DNA of 64,000 bases from Nitrosospira sp. Nsp2 (lineage in GTDB: Bacteria > Pseudomonadota > Gammaproteobacteria > Burkholderiales > Nitrosomonadaceae): NCBI RefSeq assembly GCF_003050965.1, contig NZ_QAOU01000003.1:62001-126000 (forward strand), written 5' to 3'. The notes beneath the pieces are model-generated. The model saw nothing but the letters and a program-made list of their open reading frames with translations. It was not told the DNA's origin and searched no databases. Position 1 is the stretch's first letter; every line of letters begins with the position of its first letter. Shown here in pieces: positions 41,671 through 51,603 of the stretch. Made by a program: the position numbers and the translations under genes.

Positions 41671-43356
41671 ATGAATATTAGTTTGATGCTCGCGAGCGCG
41701 GCGCTGGCGATGGCATTTGCGGGGGCGGCACAGGCAGGAACCAGCGAGCGGGAAAAGGTTGAGGTCCTGTATGAAACTACCTTGAATCTGATTCAGCTTC
41801 TGGTTGAGCAAGGAGTGATCAAGCAGGAAGTCGCCGATGAAATGATCCGTAAAGCGGAAGCAAAGGCGAAGGCTTCCCAGCAGCAGGCGCAGGAGAAAAA
41901 CGGGCCCCCTGAAACTGGGGAACCGAAGAAGGGCGAAGTACGGGTGACCTACGTGCCCGAGCATGTCAAGCGCGAAATCCGCGACCAGTTACGCTCGGAA
42001 GTGGTAAGCCAGGCCAAGCAGGAGCGCTGGGGGGACGTAAACACGGTTCCCGAGTGGCTCAGTCGCTTCAAGATGGAAGGTGACATACGGTTGCGTGAGC
42101 AACTCGATTTCTATGCCGACGGTAACGCCCCTGCCGCCAATTTCCAAGCAATAGGGCAGCAAATCGACAACACGACCGAAGACGGCAACCGAGAACGGGT
42201 CCGCATGCGCCTGGGAATCAACGCGAATGTTACCAAAGGAGTGGACCTTGGGTTGCGCCTTACTACCGGGAATGTGAATGGTGCCGGCGTCACTGGTGAT
42301 CTGGTGGGAATAGGTTCCCCGGTATCCACGTTGCAGACATTCGGCACATACAACAGTAAATTCAGCTTTGTCCTAGATCAGGTTTTTCTCAAGCTCGCTC
42401 CGTGGAACGCGCTGACGGTATCCGCCGGACGTTTCCCCAATCCCTTCTTCGTAGGGACGGTGGGGAATATATATACTGGCCCCCTTCCGAAAGGGCCGCA
42501 TACGATTCCCACCGCCGGAGTGGTGCATACAGACCTGATATGGGACGTTGACTTGAACTTTGAAGGCCTGGCAGTCAATCTCAATCCCTGGATGAAGGAA
42601 GATCGTGTTATCAAGCCGTTCTTCAACGCTGGCATATTCCCTTTGCAGCAAGTCAACCAGAGCGAGACTGTCAAAGCCAAGGATAAATGGTTTTATGGAG
42701 CGCAGGCGGGGTTCGAGTGGGCACCCACCGATACAGATACTACAGTCAGGGTCGGCGCTGCGTATTATGACTACCGCAACATCAGCGGCATCCGCAACCC
42801 CAATTTCGGCGACACACTATACGACCAGAGCGCTCCCCTGTTCCGGCAAAAAGGCAACAGTCTTTTCAATATTGATAACGACGGCAATCCCACCACCAAC
42901 CTCTGGGCGCTGGCGGCAGACTATAAAATCGCCAATTTAACCGTGGTGGCGGACTATGCCAGATTCAGACCGATTCACATTATCGGTGCCCTCGACTTCG
43001 CGCGCAACGTCGGTTACGACGAAGGTAAAATCCTCGCTCGCACAGGACAGAATATCAAGCCGGAAGTCAACGCCTATCAGGCGCGTCTGACCGTCGGCTA
43101 TCCTGTCATATCTGAACGCAACCAATGGCAGGTAATGGGGTTTTACCGCCGATCTGAGCGCGATTCAATGCTCGATGCCTTCACCGATTCAAATTATCTG
43201 CTTGGGGGCACCAATCACAAGGGATATACCCTCCAGGCTCTGTATGGAGTTGCGCACAATACCTGGCTGGGGGTTCGTTATATGTCCTACGATAACATTA
43301 GCGGCCTGCCCCTCGGCATCGACACGGTCAACTTCGACTTGAATGCCAGATTCTAA
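41671..43356 (+). CDS. Putative outer-membrane porin with N-terminal coiled coil
   Basis: This 561-residue protein has a signal peptide ending AAQAG and an N-terminal helical/coiled segment (residues about 30-80, VEVLYETTLNLIQLLVEQGVI then KAEAKAKASQQQAQEKN). A beta-barrel follows, beginning around RFKMEGDIRLREQLDFYADG and ending with Phe (FDLNARF). The long N-terminal helix resembles the oligomerising S-layer-homology-like part of some large porins. It lies 21 bases downstream of the TonB-like gene, in the same operon. A substrate cannot be assigned. Confidence 0.83.
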   Translation: MNISLMLASAALAMAFAGAAQAGTSEREKVEVLYETTLNLIQLLVEQGVIKQEVADEMIRKAEAKAKASQQQAQEKNGPPETGEPKKGEVRVTYVPEHVKREIRDQLRSEVVSQAKQERWGDVNTVPEWLSRFKMEGDIRLREQLDFYADGNAPAANFQAIGQQIDNTTEDGNRERVRMRLGINANVTKGVDLGLRLTTGNVNGAGVTGDLVGIGSPVSTLQTFGTYNSKFSFVLDQVFLKLAPWNALTVSAGRFPNPFFVGTVGNIYTGPLPKGPHTIPTAGVVHTDLIWDVDLNFEGLAVNLNPWMKEDRVIKPFFNAGIFPLQQVNQSETVKAKDKWFYGAQAGFEWAPTDTDTTVRVGAAYYDYRNISGIRNPNFGDTLYDQSAPLFRQKGNSLFNIDNDGNPTTNLWALAADYKIANLTVVADYARFRPIHIIGALDFARNVGYDEGKILARTGQNIKPEVNAYQARLTVGYPVISERNQWQVMGFYRRSERDSMLDAFTDSNYLLGGTNHKGYTLQALYGVAHNTWLGVRYMSYDNISGLPLGIDTVNFDLNARF

Positions 43357-43360
43357 CGTA

Positions 43361-44131
43361 ATGGTGCGTTTGACCCGGATTGCCGATTACCTGACGCAGC
43401 GGTGTGAATTGGCAGGTGCATACGGACGGCAACTGTTGAGCATTTGTGGTTTGTTCAGGGTGTTGCATGCAGAATTCCTGGACGAGCAACGAAAAAGACA
43501 AAAGACGTCGGGACTCTTCTGCCTGGGGGTGGCGGTTGTTTTTCTGATAACCTGCTGGCAGCCTGGTCCTACTATGGCCGCCGCCACCAAGGATCAAAAA
43601 AGAGAGCGGCAGGCCCTGCGGCGCATGCAGCAACAATTGACTGAGGTTCAGCAGCAGAAGTCGGCGGCGGAGCAGGAAACAACAGCGCTGGAGGAAGCGT
43701 TGAAAAAGACCTACAACGAAGTCGAAACGCACAAGCGATCCACGGCGAGCGCGGTGGCGAAAGCCCGCGAGCTTGAGAAGGATATTGAAGCTGCCAATAT
43801 GGAAAAGATCGAATTGCGTGCGCGTCTGGATGAGGCGGCCAAACAAAATCAGGCCGTATCCGCCCAGCGTGACCAATTGGAACAGGATCTGAAGAATACC
43901 GGCAGTGTCCTGGCGAAGGAGAATGAGCAAAGAAAGCTTTGCGAGGCCAATAATAGCGAGCTCTATCGTATAGGCCGCCAATTGGTCGAGTGGTACGGTA
44001 ACAAGGGCGCTTTCAATGCGATTCTCGAGGCTGAGCCGTTTACCCGAATGAAGGGTGTGGAAATGGAAAACCTTCTTGAAAATTACCGCGAGAAGCTTGA
44101 GGGCCAGCGCCTGGAGCCCGTCACTCGTTAA
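43361..44131 (+). CDS. Membrane-anchored coiled-coil protein of unknown function
   Basis: This is a protein of about 256 residues with a hydrophobic segment (SGLFCLGVAVVFLITCWQPG), then a long coiled coil of Gln/Glu/Lys/Ala heptads from about residue 75 to 205 (RMQQQLTEVQQQKSAAEQET). It ends in a short conserved-looking part (RKLCEANNSELYRIGRQLVEW, VEMENLLENYREKLE). An ATG at 43343 overlapping the porin stop would add six residues. It sits last in the DUF2341-ExbB-ExbD-TonB-porin operon and may be a periplasmic spacer or accessory of that complex; inferred from context only. Confidence 0.75.
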   Translation: MVRLTRIADYLTQRCELAGAYGRQLLSICGLFRVLHAEFLDEQRKRQKTSGLFCLGVAVVFLITCWQPGPTMAAATKDQKRERQALRRMQQQLTEVQQQKSAAEQETTALEEALKKTYNEVETHKRSTASAVAKARELEKDIEAANMEKIELRARLDEAAKQNQAVSAQRDQLEQDLKNTGSVLAKENEQRKLCEANNSELYRIGRQLVEWYGNKGAFNAILEAEPFTRMKGVEMENLLENYREKLEGQRLEPVTR

Positions 44132-44308
44132 TATGACCCCGCAGCGTTCATCGTCGGCAATGGAAAAACGACCACAAAGCAGCCCGATTCAGGTCATATC
44201 CTTGTGGAACGGCCCTTTGCATTAAACGTACGAAACGAATTGGCAACAGATATAAAAGTACTATACTTCCCACGAGTGTGATCCCGATTGATTCCAGGAG
44301 AACAAAAC

Positions 44309-44785
44309 ATGACAACAACATCACGCAAGGCGCGTGTCGAATTGAATGCCAGCAAGGGAGATGAGGAAGCCGTGGCGCCGCGAAAACGAACGCGTAATCC
44401 GGCGCCCAAACAGAACAAGGCGGTGGCTGCCAAGAGTTCTGAATCAAAAGCCCCAGTAAAGAGCAGTCAAAGCGTCCCGGAGAATGAAAAGCCGCCCAGG
44501 CCCGTGAGACAGGCGAAAGTGGCGAGTGAGTCAGCCAAGGGAAATAAGGCAGATAAGTCAGATAAAGCGGCGGCCAATACCGCGATGGCACCAAAGAAAA
44601 CTAAACTGCAGCGCGACAGTTACTCGATTCCCGAAAGCGAGCACAAGCAGCTTGTTGCGCTTAAAAAGCGTTGCATCGATCAGGGCACGCCGATAAAAAA
44701 GAGTTACCTGCTGCGCGCGGGAATACAGGTACTGGCGCTGATGGATGACGACGAACTCCTCGCAGCGATTGAGCGTGTTAAATAA
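44309..44785 (+). CDS. Histone H1-like Lys/Ala/Pro-rich protein with ribbon-helix-helix-like C-terminus
   Basis: This 158-residue protein has CAGGAG nine bases upstream of its ATG. Residues about 1-100 are low-complexity Lys/Ala/Ser/Pro (for example KADKSDKAAANTAMAPKKTK), resembling H1-type nucleoid proteins. The last 55 residues (RDSYSIPESEHKQLVALKKR followed by a helical KKSYLLRAGIQVLALMDDDEL) look like a compact folded domain, possibly ribbon-helix-helix. A DNA-binding architectural role is plausible but not demonstrated. It is monocistronic, with trpG about 280 bases downstream. Confidence 0.75.
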   Translation: MTTTSRKARVELNASKGDEEAVAPRKRTRNPAPKQNKAVAAKSSESKAPVKSSQSVPENEKPPRPVRQAKVASESAKGNKADKSDKAAANTAMAPKKTKLQRDSYSIPESEHKQLVALKKRCIDQGTPIKKSYLLRAGIQVLALMDDDELLAAIERVK

Positions 44786-45063
44786 ACCGCAACGCCTGCG
44801 CTTTCTCCCTCTTCTCGCGCGCAAGACCTGCCTCGCAGGTAGGGTAATCTAAAAAACAAAGACAGCAATGTTCTCATGCAGGGGCGGATTGCGCATCCGC
44901 ACGGGGAGTGCCCCGCCATTTTCGAGCGCCCGTGTCCAGTTTCTTTACCCTTGCCCGGGCGCCTGCGAGCAGGGATAATATCGGATTCCTCGCGGTTACC
45001 CGTATTCGCAAACTTCACGGGTATAAGCAGGACCTCGGTACCCGTGCTCTCGCTATCTCGCCT

Positions 45064-45627
45064 ATGCTGCTGATGATCGATAATTACGATTCCTTCACCT
45101 ACAATCTGGTTCAGTATTTCGGCGAACTGGGGGAGGATGTGGTCGTATTTCGGAACGATGAGATTACGTCCGACGAGGTCGTGCGGCTGAAGCCGGCTCG
45201 CATTGTCATTTCCCCCGGTCCATGCACACCAAGTAAAGCAGGCATCTCGATGCCGGTTATCGCATCGTATAATCGTGAAATTCCCATATTGGGCATTTGT
45301 CTCGGCCACCAGAGCATCGGCCAGGCTTTTGGCGGTAGGATCGTTCATGCGAAACAGGTCATGCACGGTAAAACTTCTCCCATCTTTCATTCGGGTGCCG
45401 GCCTGTTTCGCGGTCTGCCAAATCCGTTTACCGCAACCCGTTATCATTCGCTTGTTATCGAGCGGGACAGTCTTCCCGATTCCCTGGAAATAACTGCATG
45501 GACCGAAGATGGCGAGATAATGGGCATTCGTCATAAAATCCGGGCCATAGAAGGAGTTCAGTTTCATCCCGAATCCATACTGACCGAGTATGGTCACAAA
45601 TTGCTCACGAATTTCCTGAATCAATAA
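45064..45627 (+). CDS. trpG: Anthranilate synthase glutamine amidotransferase subunit
   Basis: This 187-residue class I glutamine amidotransferase supplies ammonia to TrpE (or to PabB, since such subunits are often shared). It has the N-terminal [20 protein letters not shown] and the nucleophilic Cys in [15 protein letters not shown]. The catalytic His-Glu pair is in [14 protein letters not shown]. The ATG at 45064 fits the family start; the frame extends to 44908 but that segment is not conserved-looking. trpD and trpC follow; trpE is not in the window. Confidence 0.95.
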   Translation: MLLMIDNYDSFTYNLVQYFGELGEDVVVFRNDEITSDEVVRLKPARIVISPGPCTPSKAGISMPVIASYNREIPILGICLGHQSIGQAFGGRIVHAKQVMHGKTSPIFHSGAGLFRGLPNPFTATRYHSLVIERDSLPDSLEITAWTEDGEIMGIRHKIRAIEGVQFHPESILTEYGHKLLTNFLNQ

Positions 45628-45701
45628 AAAATTGATTTCGGCGGCGGAGCTGAAACATACCGAGAAAGGACTGGTTGATACAGTCCCCGAAAGGACCCCA
45701 C

Positions 45702-46745
45702 ATGAAACCGCAGGAAGCGCTGGCACGTATCATTGAGCACCGTGAAATCTTGCACGACGAGATGCTGTCGCTCATGCGACAGATCATGCGGGGGGAACTA
45801 TCGCCCACGCTGATATCCGCAATCCTCACCGGGCTGCGCGTCAAAAAGGAGACGATCGGCGAGATCGCTGCCGCTGCCCAGGTGATGCGAGAATTTGCCA
45901 CCCCGATGGAGGTGCTGGATGACCGCCATCTTGTGGATACGTGCGGCACCGGCGGAGATTCGGCTCATACCTTCAATATATCCACGACGGCGGCCTTTGT
46001 CGCCGCCGCGGCCGGCGCCCATGTGGCGAAGCATGGCGGCCGCTCGGTATCCAGCAAGTCGGGGAGCGCGGATGTGCTTGAGGCCCTTGGCGTTAATCTT
46101 AATCAGACGCCGGTGGAAATTGCGGAGAATATAAAAAATACGGGCCTCGGCTTCATGTTTGCGCCCAACTTCCACAGTGCAATGCGGCACGCGGCGCCAG
46201 TAAGGCGAGAGCTGGGCGTGCGTACCCTTTTTAATATCCTGGGGCCGCTAACGAATCCCGCGGGCGCAAAAAACCAGCTTCTGGGCGTATTTCACCCCGA
46301 TCTCGTCGGTCTCCTCACGCGAGTGCTACAACGCTTGGGCAGCCATCATGTTATGGTGGTGCATGGCACGACCGGGCAAGGCGGTCTGGACGAAATAACG
46401 ATCGCTGGCGATACACGTATAAGTGAGCTCAGACACGGCGATGTGGTTGAATACACCATCACCCCGGAAGACTTCGGCATGAGGCGTTCCGCTATCGAAA
46501 CGATTCAAGCCCGAGACAGCGCTCACTCCAGAGAAATGCTGATATCCGTCCTGGAAAATCAGCCCGGGCCCGCTTTGGATATCGTAGCTCTTAACGCAGG
46601 CGCGGCAATTTATGTCGCGGGTGCAGCAGGTTCCTTGGAGCAAGGCATAACAAAAGCCCGGGCAGCGATAGAAAGTGGCGCGGCAAGGGCTAAGCTGCGT
46701 CAGTTCGTCGAATTCTCCAACCGCGATAGAGTCGCTCTGGAGTAG
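45702..46745 (+). CDS. trpD: Anthranilate phosphoribosyltransferase
   Basis: This 347-residue enzyme joins anthranilate and PRPP in the second step of tryptophan synthesis. Motifs seen are [41 protein letters not shown], and [20 protein letters not shown], all characteristic of TrpD. The ATG at 45702 has AAAGGA about seven bases upstream. It lies 74 bases after trpG and 3 bases before trpC. Confidence 0.96.
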   Translation: MKPQEALARIIEHREILHDEMLSLMRQIMRGELSPTLISAILTGLRVKKETIGEIAAAAQVMREFATPMEVLDDRHLVDTCGTGGDSAHTFNISTTAAFVAAAAGAHVAKHGGRSVSSKSGSADVLEALGVNLNQTPVEIAENIKNTGLGFMFAPNFHSAMRHAAPVRRELGVRTLFNILGPLTNPAGAKNQLLGVFHPDLVGLLTRVLQRLGSHHVMVVHGTTGQGGLDEITIAGDTRISELRHGDVVEYTITPEDFGMRRSAIETIQARDSAHSREMLISVLENQPGPALDIVALNAGAAIYVAGAAGSLEQGITKARAAIESGAARAKLRQFVEFSNRDRVALE

Positions 46746-46748
46746 TCG

Positions 46749-47639
46749 ATGGCTAACATATTGCGAGAGATTCTAGCCGTCAAGCAACAGGAGATTGCGA
46801 CTGCGAAGGCGGCATGCGGCCTCTCTACGCTTCGCCGTGCGGCGGAATCTGTTGCACCACCTAGAGATTTCGCTGGAGCCCTGCGAAAAAAAATTGACGC
46901 GGGTTTGCCGGCCGTTATCGCCGAAATCAAGAAAGCGAGTCCAAGCAAGGGCGTTTTGCGCATGCAGTTTGATCCGGCTGCCATTGCCCTGAGCTATGCG
47001 CAGAACGGCGCAGCCTGTCTCTCCGTGTTAACCGATGAGCAATTTTTCAGCGGGAGCGCGGAATATTTGAAACTGGCGCGATCTGTCTGTGATTTGGCGG
47101 TTCTGCGCAAGGATTTTCTGATTGACGAATATCAGGTGGTCGAAGCCCGGACAATGGGCGCAGACTGCATCCTGATTATCGTGGCTGCTTTCCGCAATCC
47201 CTCTGGCCCGGCGGGAGAGAATTGGGGAGATGAGGAAGCCGTCTCCCGGATGCTCAAGCTGGAATCATGCGCCCGCATGCTCGGGATGGCAGTGCTGGTT
47301 GAGGTCCACGATAGTGCCGAACTGGAACTTGCATTGCAATTGGCTTCCCCCTTGATCGGAATCAATAACCGCAATCTGCACACGTTTGAAACGAGGCTGG
47401 ATACAACCTTGCAATTGCTAAAAAGGATTCCTGCGGGACGAACCGTCATCACCGAGAGCGGCATACTCGCTCCAGCCGATGTGACCCTCATGCGTGCTCA
47501 TCAGGTCCATGCTTTCCTCGTAGGCGAGGCGTTCATGCGGGCCGCTGATCCAGGCATCGAGCTGGCCCGATTATTTGGGGTGTCGTCTGACCCAAGCGGA
47601 GGCGCCGCACCGCGAAGCAAAGCCGGCGCATCCATTTGA
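46749..47639 (+). CDS. trpC: Indole-3-glycerol phosphate synthase
   Basis: This 296-residue TIM-barrel enzyme carries out the fourth step of tryptophan synthesis. Motifs: [15 protein letters not shown] (active-site Glu-Lys), [26 protein letters not shown] (catalytic Lys), [12 protein letters not shown], and VITESGI. It closes the trpG-trpD-trpC operon. Slightly long at the C-terminus, with about 20 extra residues of low complexity ([17 protein letters not shown]). Confidence 0.95.
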   Translation: MANILREILAVKQQEIATAKAACGLSTLRRAAESVAPPRDFAGALRKKIDAGLPAVIAEIKKASPSKGVLRMQFDPAAIALSYAQNGAACLSVLTDEQFFSGSAEYLKLARSVCDLAVLRKDFLIDEYQVVEARTMGADCILIIVAAFRNPSGPAGENWGDEEAVSRMLKLESCARMLGMAVLVEVHDSAELELALQLASPLIGINNRNLHTFETRLDTTLQLLKRIPAGRTVITESGILAPADVTLMRAHQVHAFLVGEAFMRAADPGIELARLFGVSSDPSGGAAPRSKAGASI

Positions 47640-47713
47640 ATCCCGAGCCGAAAGTATTTGTTGCAAAAAAGCAACACATACCTCTTCCATATCCCGAAAC
47701 TCTCTTTATTTCC

Positions 47714-47742
47714 TTGCTAGGTGTAGCCGCGTTAGGCACAAT
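47714..47742 (+). promoter_or_regulatory. Candidate sigma-70 promoter of the porin gene
   Basis: TTGCTA and CACAAT, each four of six matches to consensus, are separated by 17 bases. Transcription would start near 47750 and give a leader of about 100 bases. That leader contains a CCTCTC/GAGAGG hairpin (47751-47767). This is a weak, pattern-only call. Confidence 0.35.
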
Positions 47743-47847
47743 CTCTCAACCCTCTCATTTAGAGAGGTCCAAGCAGCGGGATAAACTCCACCGAAATAGG
47801 GTCGGTGAGAGGCCCCCACCGTTTCAACTTTAAAGGAGATTTTCCAC

Positions 47848-49107
47848 ATGAAAAAGAAACTGATTGCACTCGCCGTCGCTGGTGCACTCGCGGCCCCGGT
47901 GGTTGCATCCGCTCAGGGGACTAACGTCACGATTTTTGGTCGGGTACAAGCTGAATACAGCCTCGTCGACTTTGCCAGCCAACCTAGCCAAGGGTCGCTC
48001 CAAGATAACTCCCGCTCCTCCCGTTGGGGTCTGCACATTACTGAAGATCTGGGGAACGGCTTGAAAGCGAATGCTCGTCTGGAAATGGGTCTGAACGCCG
48101 GCTCCGGTTCCGCCACGACTCCCCGTGAGCAGTGGGTCGGGCTGTCCAGCAATCAGTGGGGCGATGTTAAATTCGGCCGTGTTCAATCTCCCTTCAAGGA
48201 TTTCGCCGGCGGCATGACGATTGATCCGTTTGCCTATACCACCCTGCAAGCCAATGGCGCGGGCGGCACGATGTCCGGGGGCGCCAACGGTATGGGTTCG
48301 GGTGCTAACGGTTTTGTCAACAGCGCGATCCGTTTCGATTCCGCAACCATCGAAGGCTTCTCCTTTGCAGCCATCCTGATGCCTGGCGATGCGAATAGTC
48401 TCAATCCGCTTCAACAGGGAAGCATCATCTCCGGCTTTGCACCTGGTGGCTTGGGTAGCAATGGCAACACCGGCGGCAGAAACGGTGAATTCGACGGCCA
48501 GGCTGCAGCTAAATACCATGTGGATTTCATGGGCATGGGATTCGACATCTTCGGCGGCTACTCTCGCGATAATGCCAATAACATTCAAAAAAGCATAGGG
48601 CTCCGGACTGAAGAAGTATGGCGTGTTGGCGCTGCATGGGTCTGGGAAAACTTCAAGCTTTCCGGTCAATATGAAAACATCAACAATGCCATTGGCTCTG
48701 CAACCTGTACCACCGCTTCTTCGTTGACCGCCAACCCGCTCGACACCGGCCTCGTCTCCGGCCAGTGTAATTCTGCGATGAACTGGGGTGCCGACGGTAA
48801 CATTTGGCATGCTGGCGCGCAGTACAGATGGGGCAATACCACCCTGGTCGCTCAAGGCGGTATGACCAAGGCCCATGCGGGTGGTGTCAATTCCGCGGCT
48901 GCACGTAACGCGGATAGCTTTACCGTCGGTGCGATTCACAACCTGAGCAAGCGCACCAGCGTCTTCGGTGGTTATCAGCACGTGTATGTGGATAACCCGA
49001 ACGGTGCCGCCGTGAATAATCTGGGTGCTGGAACCGGTTTCACTGCGCCGAATTATGCAACGGGTAGCCGCGCAACCTACACAATCGGTGTTCGTCACAA
49101 CTTTTAA
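47848..49107 (+). CDS. Gram-negative trimeric porin
   Basis: This 419-residue porin of the betaproteobacterial general-porin type has a signal peptide (MKKKLIALAVAGALAAPVVASAQ). Mature start is TNVTIFGRVQAEYS, and it has the typical SRWGLHITEDLGNGLKANARLE and REQWVGLSSNQWGDVKFGR motifs. The last residue is Phe (TIGVRHNF). AAAGGAGA lies nine bases upstream of the ATG. It is monocistronic, with its own candidate promoter and a strong terminator. It likely gives general small-solute permeability. Confidence 0.94.
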   Translation: MKKKLIALAVAGALAAPVVASAQGTNVTIFGRVQAEYSLVDFASQPSQGSLQDNSRSSRWGLHITEDLGNGLKANARLEMGLNAGSGSATTPREQWVGLSSNQWGDVKFGRVQSPFKDFAGGMTIDPFAYTTLQANGAGGTMSGGANGMGSGANGFVNSAIRFDSATIEGFSFAAILMPGDANSLNPLQQGSIISGFAPGGLGSNGNTGGRNGEFDGQAAAKYHVDFMGMGFDIFGGYSRDNANNIQKSIGLRTEEVWRVGAAWVWENFKLSGQYENINNAIGSATCTTASSLTANPLDTGLVSGQCNSAMNWGADGNIWHAGAQYRWGNTTLVAQGGMTKAHAGGVNSAAARNADSFTVGAIHNLSKRTSVFGGYQHVYVDNPNGAAVNNLGAGTGFTAPNYATGSRATYTIGVRHNF

Positions 49108-49127
49108 TTGAGACGTGACAGTTAAGA

Positions 49128-49155
49128 ATGGGGCGCTGAGGCGCCCCATTTTTTT
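49128..49155 (+). terminator. Rho-independent terminator of the porin gene
   Basis: ATGGGGCGC/GCGCCCCAT is a perfect nine-pair stem with a TGAG loop, followed directly by seven T residues. It starts 20 bases after the porin stop codon. Confidence 0.9.
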
Positions 49156-49612
49156 AGGTTCTTTTTCGGCAATATTCAATGTTCATATATCAAAACCCCA
49201 AGATCTTTTGCGCCAGGAGATTCTGTTGCGGTTGTTTTTTTACAACTTCAGAATGAGTTTTTCATTGCTTGGAAGGATTGAGCGCGGCCTTTAACCTCGG
49301 AGAGGTTGTGTGTTTAGTTTGCCGGGTAGACATGCTAATATGCTGACGCGTCGCAAGTGTTTCACCAAAAAAATGGAGAATGGGTATAACGCCGTCTGTC
49401 GGTAATGGCATGACAGTCGGATAAGACGGCCCATTAATGCCCGGATTGAATGTGTTATTGGTAGATTCCTAACTGCCTTTACGTGGATCAGGTCGTCGCC
49501 GGTATCGCAGTACGGAAGTGTCCGGGATATAGAGGTTAATCAAAAAACGAGAAACCGGGCGGTTATCGTCCGCCATTAATCAGTGTATTGAAGTTTTCTG
49601 GAGGGTTTGCAC
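49156..49612. other. Intergenic region upstream of the hopanoid genes
   Basis: About 455 bases with no supportable gene. The hopanoid gene hpnH follows, so its promoter should be here, but no convincing promoter or operator was identified. Confidence 0.5.
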
Positions 49613-50722
49613 ATGGGAGTTCCTTTACGTCAACAGATCGCGGTAGGCACTTATCTGCTGAAGCAGAAGTTGCGAGGAGTAAAAAAATATCCTATGGTTT
49701 TAATGCTGGAACCGCTGTTCAAATGTAATTTGGCTTGCACAGGCTGCGGCAAAATAGATTATCCCGACCATATCCTCGACCAGCGCCTGTCCTTTCAACA
49801 GTGTATGGATGCCGTTGATGAATGTGACGCGCCCATGGTCTCCATTCCCGGCGGCGAGCCGCTAATACACAAGGAGATGCCTCAAATCGTTGAGGGAATC
49901 ATCGCCCGGAAGAAATATGTGTACCTCTGCACGAATGCGCTTTTGTTGAAGAAGAGGATCGACGACTATACCCCATCTCCTTATTTAACTTTTTCCATCC
50001 ATCTGGACGGCCTGAAAGAGCGCCATGATGCCTCGGTTGCCCAGGATGGAGTATTTGAGCGGGCGGTAGAGGCGATAAAACTGGCGGTGGCGAAAGGGTT
50101 TCGAGTCACCGTGAACTGTACCCTCTTTCAGGGGGAAACCGCGGAAGATGTGGCAGAGTTTCTCGACTACGCCATGGAGCTGGGTATTGAAGGCGCGACC
50201 ATCGCGCCCGGATTCAGCTATGAACGCGCACCGAGGCAGGATATCTTTATTAAAGGAAAAGATACCAAGAATCTATTCCGGGGGATTTTCAAGATCGGAA
50301 AGACGCGCAATTGGAAATTGAACCATTCTTCGCTTTATCTTGATTTTCTCGCCGGCAACCAGAACTATCAATGTACCCCATGGGGCAACCCCACGCGTAA
50401 CATCTTCGGGTGGCAAAAACCCTGCTATCTGCTCTCGGATGAAGGCTATGCCGCGACCTTTAAGGAACTGCTGGAGGATACGCCATGGGACAAATACGGA
50501 AACAGTAGTAATCCTAAATGTGCACAATGCATGGCCCATTGCGGTTACGAAGCCACTGCCGTTGAAGACATGATGCAGCACCCGGTAAAGGCGTTGCTCA
50601 CCTCCATCCGTGGTCCAAAAACGACTGGCCCGATGGTCGCCGAGCCTTCACCGGCTTGGGAAAACGAAGAGCCGAAACTCCCGAAAACGCTTGCGGGTAT
50701 TCCAGTTAAGGTTCAACGATAA
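49613..50722 (+). CDS. hpnH: Adenosyl-hopene transferase (radical SAM) HpnH
   Basis: This 369-residue radical SAM enzyme adds a 5'-deoxyadenosyl group to diploptene, the first side-chain step of C35 hopanoid synthesis. The cluster motif CNLACTGCGK is near residue 42. SIPGGEPLIHKE matches the GGEP SAM-binding motif. Additional Cys residues near the C-terminus (CAQCMAHCG) are typical of HpnH. The ATG at 49613 has GGAGGG at 49600-49605. It is 90 bases from the next gene. Confidence 0.95.
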   Translation: MGVPLRQQIAVGTYLLKQKLRGVKKYPMVLMLEPLFKCNLACTGCGKIDYPDHILDQRLSFQQCMDAVDECDAPMVSIPGGEPLIHKEMPQIVEGIIARKKYVYLCTNALLLKKRIDDYTPSPYLTFSIHLDGLKERHDASVAQDGVFERAVEAIKLAVAKGFRVTVNCTLFQGETAEDVAEFLDYAMELGIEGATIAPGFSYERAPRQDIFIKGKDTKNLFRGIFKIGKTRNWKLNHSSLYLDFLAGNQNYQCTPWGNPTRNIFGWQKPCYLLSDEGYAATFKELLEDTPWDKYGNSSNPKCAQCMAHCGYEATAVEDMMQHPVKALLTSIRGPKTTGPMVAEPSPAWENEEPKLPKTLAGIPVKVQR

Positions 50723-50812
50723 CGGCGCTGCATTTATGTTTCAAAGCGCTGGGTGTAGTAGCTTGCCACGGCTTTGATGGCGATGAGCGCACTTGTTTGA
50801 AAGGCTTTCACT

Positions 50813-51445
50813 ATGAGGATTCTGCGCTTAATCAAGTCCGTATTTCAACTTTCGATACTGGTAGTGATGCTACTGGTCGTGCCAGCCTCATGGGCTGAAG
50901 CGCAGGAGCGACCAGGCCCGGAGCAGGTGGTGAATTACCTGCAAGAGTCACTGATCAAGTCGATGCGTGAGGGCGGGAAACTGGGTTACCGAGGCCGTTT
51001 CGATTTGCTGGCTAAGGCGGTTGACCAAACTCACGATCTCGACTTTATTGCCCGGACCACGCTTGGAGCCAATTGGACCCAGCTTAGCGCCGAGGAGCAG
51101 CGCGTCTTCACTGATGTTTTTCGGAAACTCAGCATTGGCACCTATGCAGGCTGGTTTAAAAGTCATGAGGGTGAGCGTTTCGAATTTATCGAGCAACAGG
51201 ATATGCCTCGCGATCAGGTCATGGTGCGTACCCGATTCGTCCAGTCGGGTCGGGAGCCGCCCGTACGTTTCGATTATGTCCTCCGCCAAACGAAAGACGG
51301 GTGGCGTATCGTCAATGTCCTTGCTGATGGGGTCAGCGATCTTGCGCTAAAACGGGTGGAATACCGCGCCATCCTTCAGCGCGACGGCTTTCAGGGGCTA
51401 ATCGATATGCTCAAGGAAAAAGTCGCCCAGACCGAACAAGATTAG
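50813..51445 (+). CDS. hpnM: HpnM/MlaC-family periplasmic lipid-binding protein
   Basis: This 210-residue secreted protein of the MlaC/Ttg2D superfamily is commonly found as HpnM in hopanoid clusters. It has a signal peptide (LSILVVMLLVVPASWAEAQ) and an NTF2-like lipid-binding fold with ARTTLGANWTQLSAEEQRVF and the ending GWRIVNVLADGVSDLALKR. It probably ferries hopanoids or phospholipids across the periplasm together with HpnN and the MlaA-like lipoprotein encoded downstream. Confidence 0.88.
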   Translation: MRILRLIKSVFQLSILVVMLLVVPASWAEAQERPGPEQVVNYLQESLIKSMREGGKLGYRGRFDLLAKAVDQTHDLDFIARTTLGANWTQLSAEEQRVFTDVFRKLSIGTYAGWFKSHEGERFEFIEQQDMPRDQVMVRTRFVQSGREPPVRFDYVLRQTKDGWRIVNVLADGVSDLALKRVEYRAILQRDGFQGLIDMLKEKVAQTEQD

Positions 51446-51603
51446 ACAATTATGACGCTCAACCCGACTTCTCGGGTGGGGCCGACAATTGCCTCCCAGG
51501 AGGATCGCCAAGCGCTTTGCCTTTTGCCCGTCACATCCCTTAAAGCTGCTGTCGCGCATACAGCGCATACATAGAGCTTATTCAAAAAGCTTGTACTTGC
51601 GTC

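Noticed and set aside
44826-44915. Tandem hairpins upstream of trpG as a trp attenuator
   Set aside because: No leader peptide with tandem Trp codons and no terminator T tract were found.
47830-49179. 449-codon minus-strand frame
   Set aside because: Antisense to a clear porin with signal peptide, terminal Phe and terminator.
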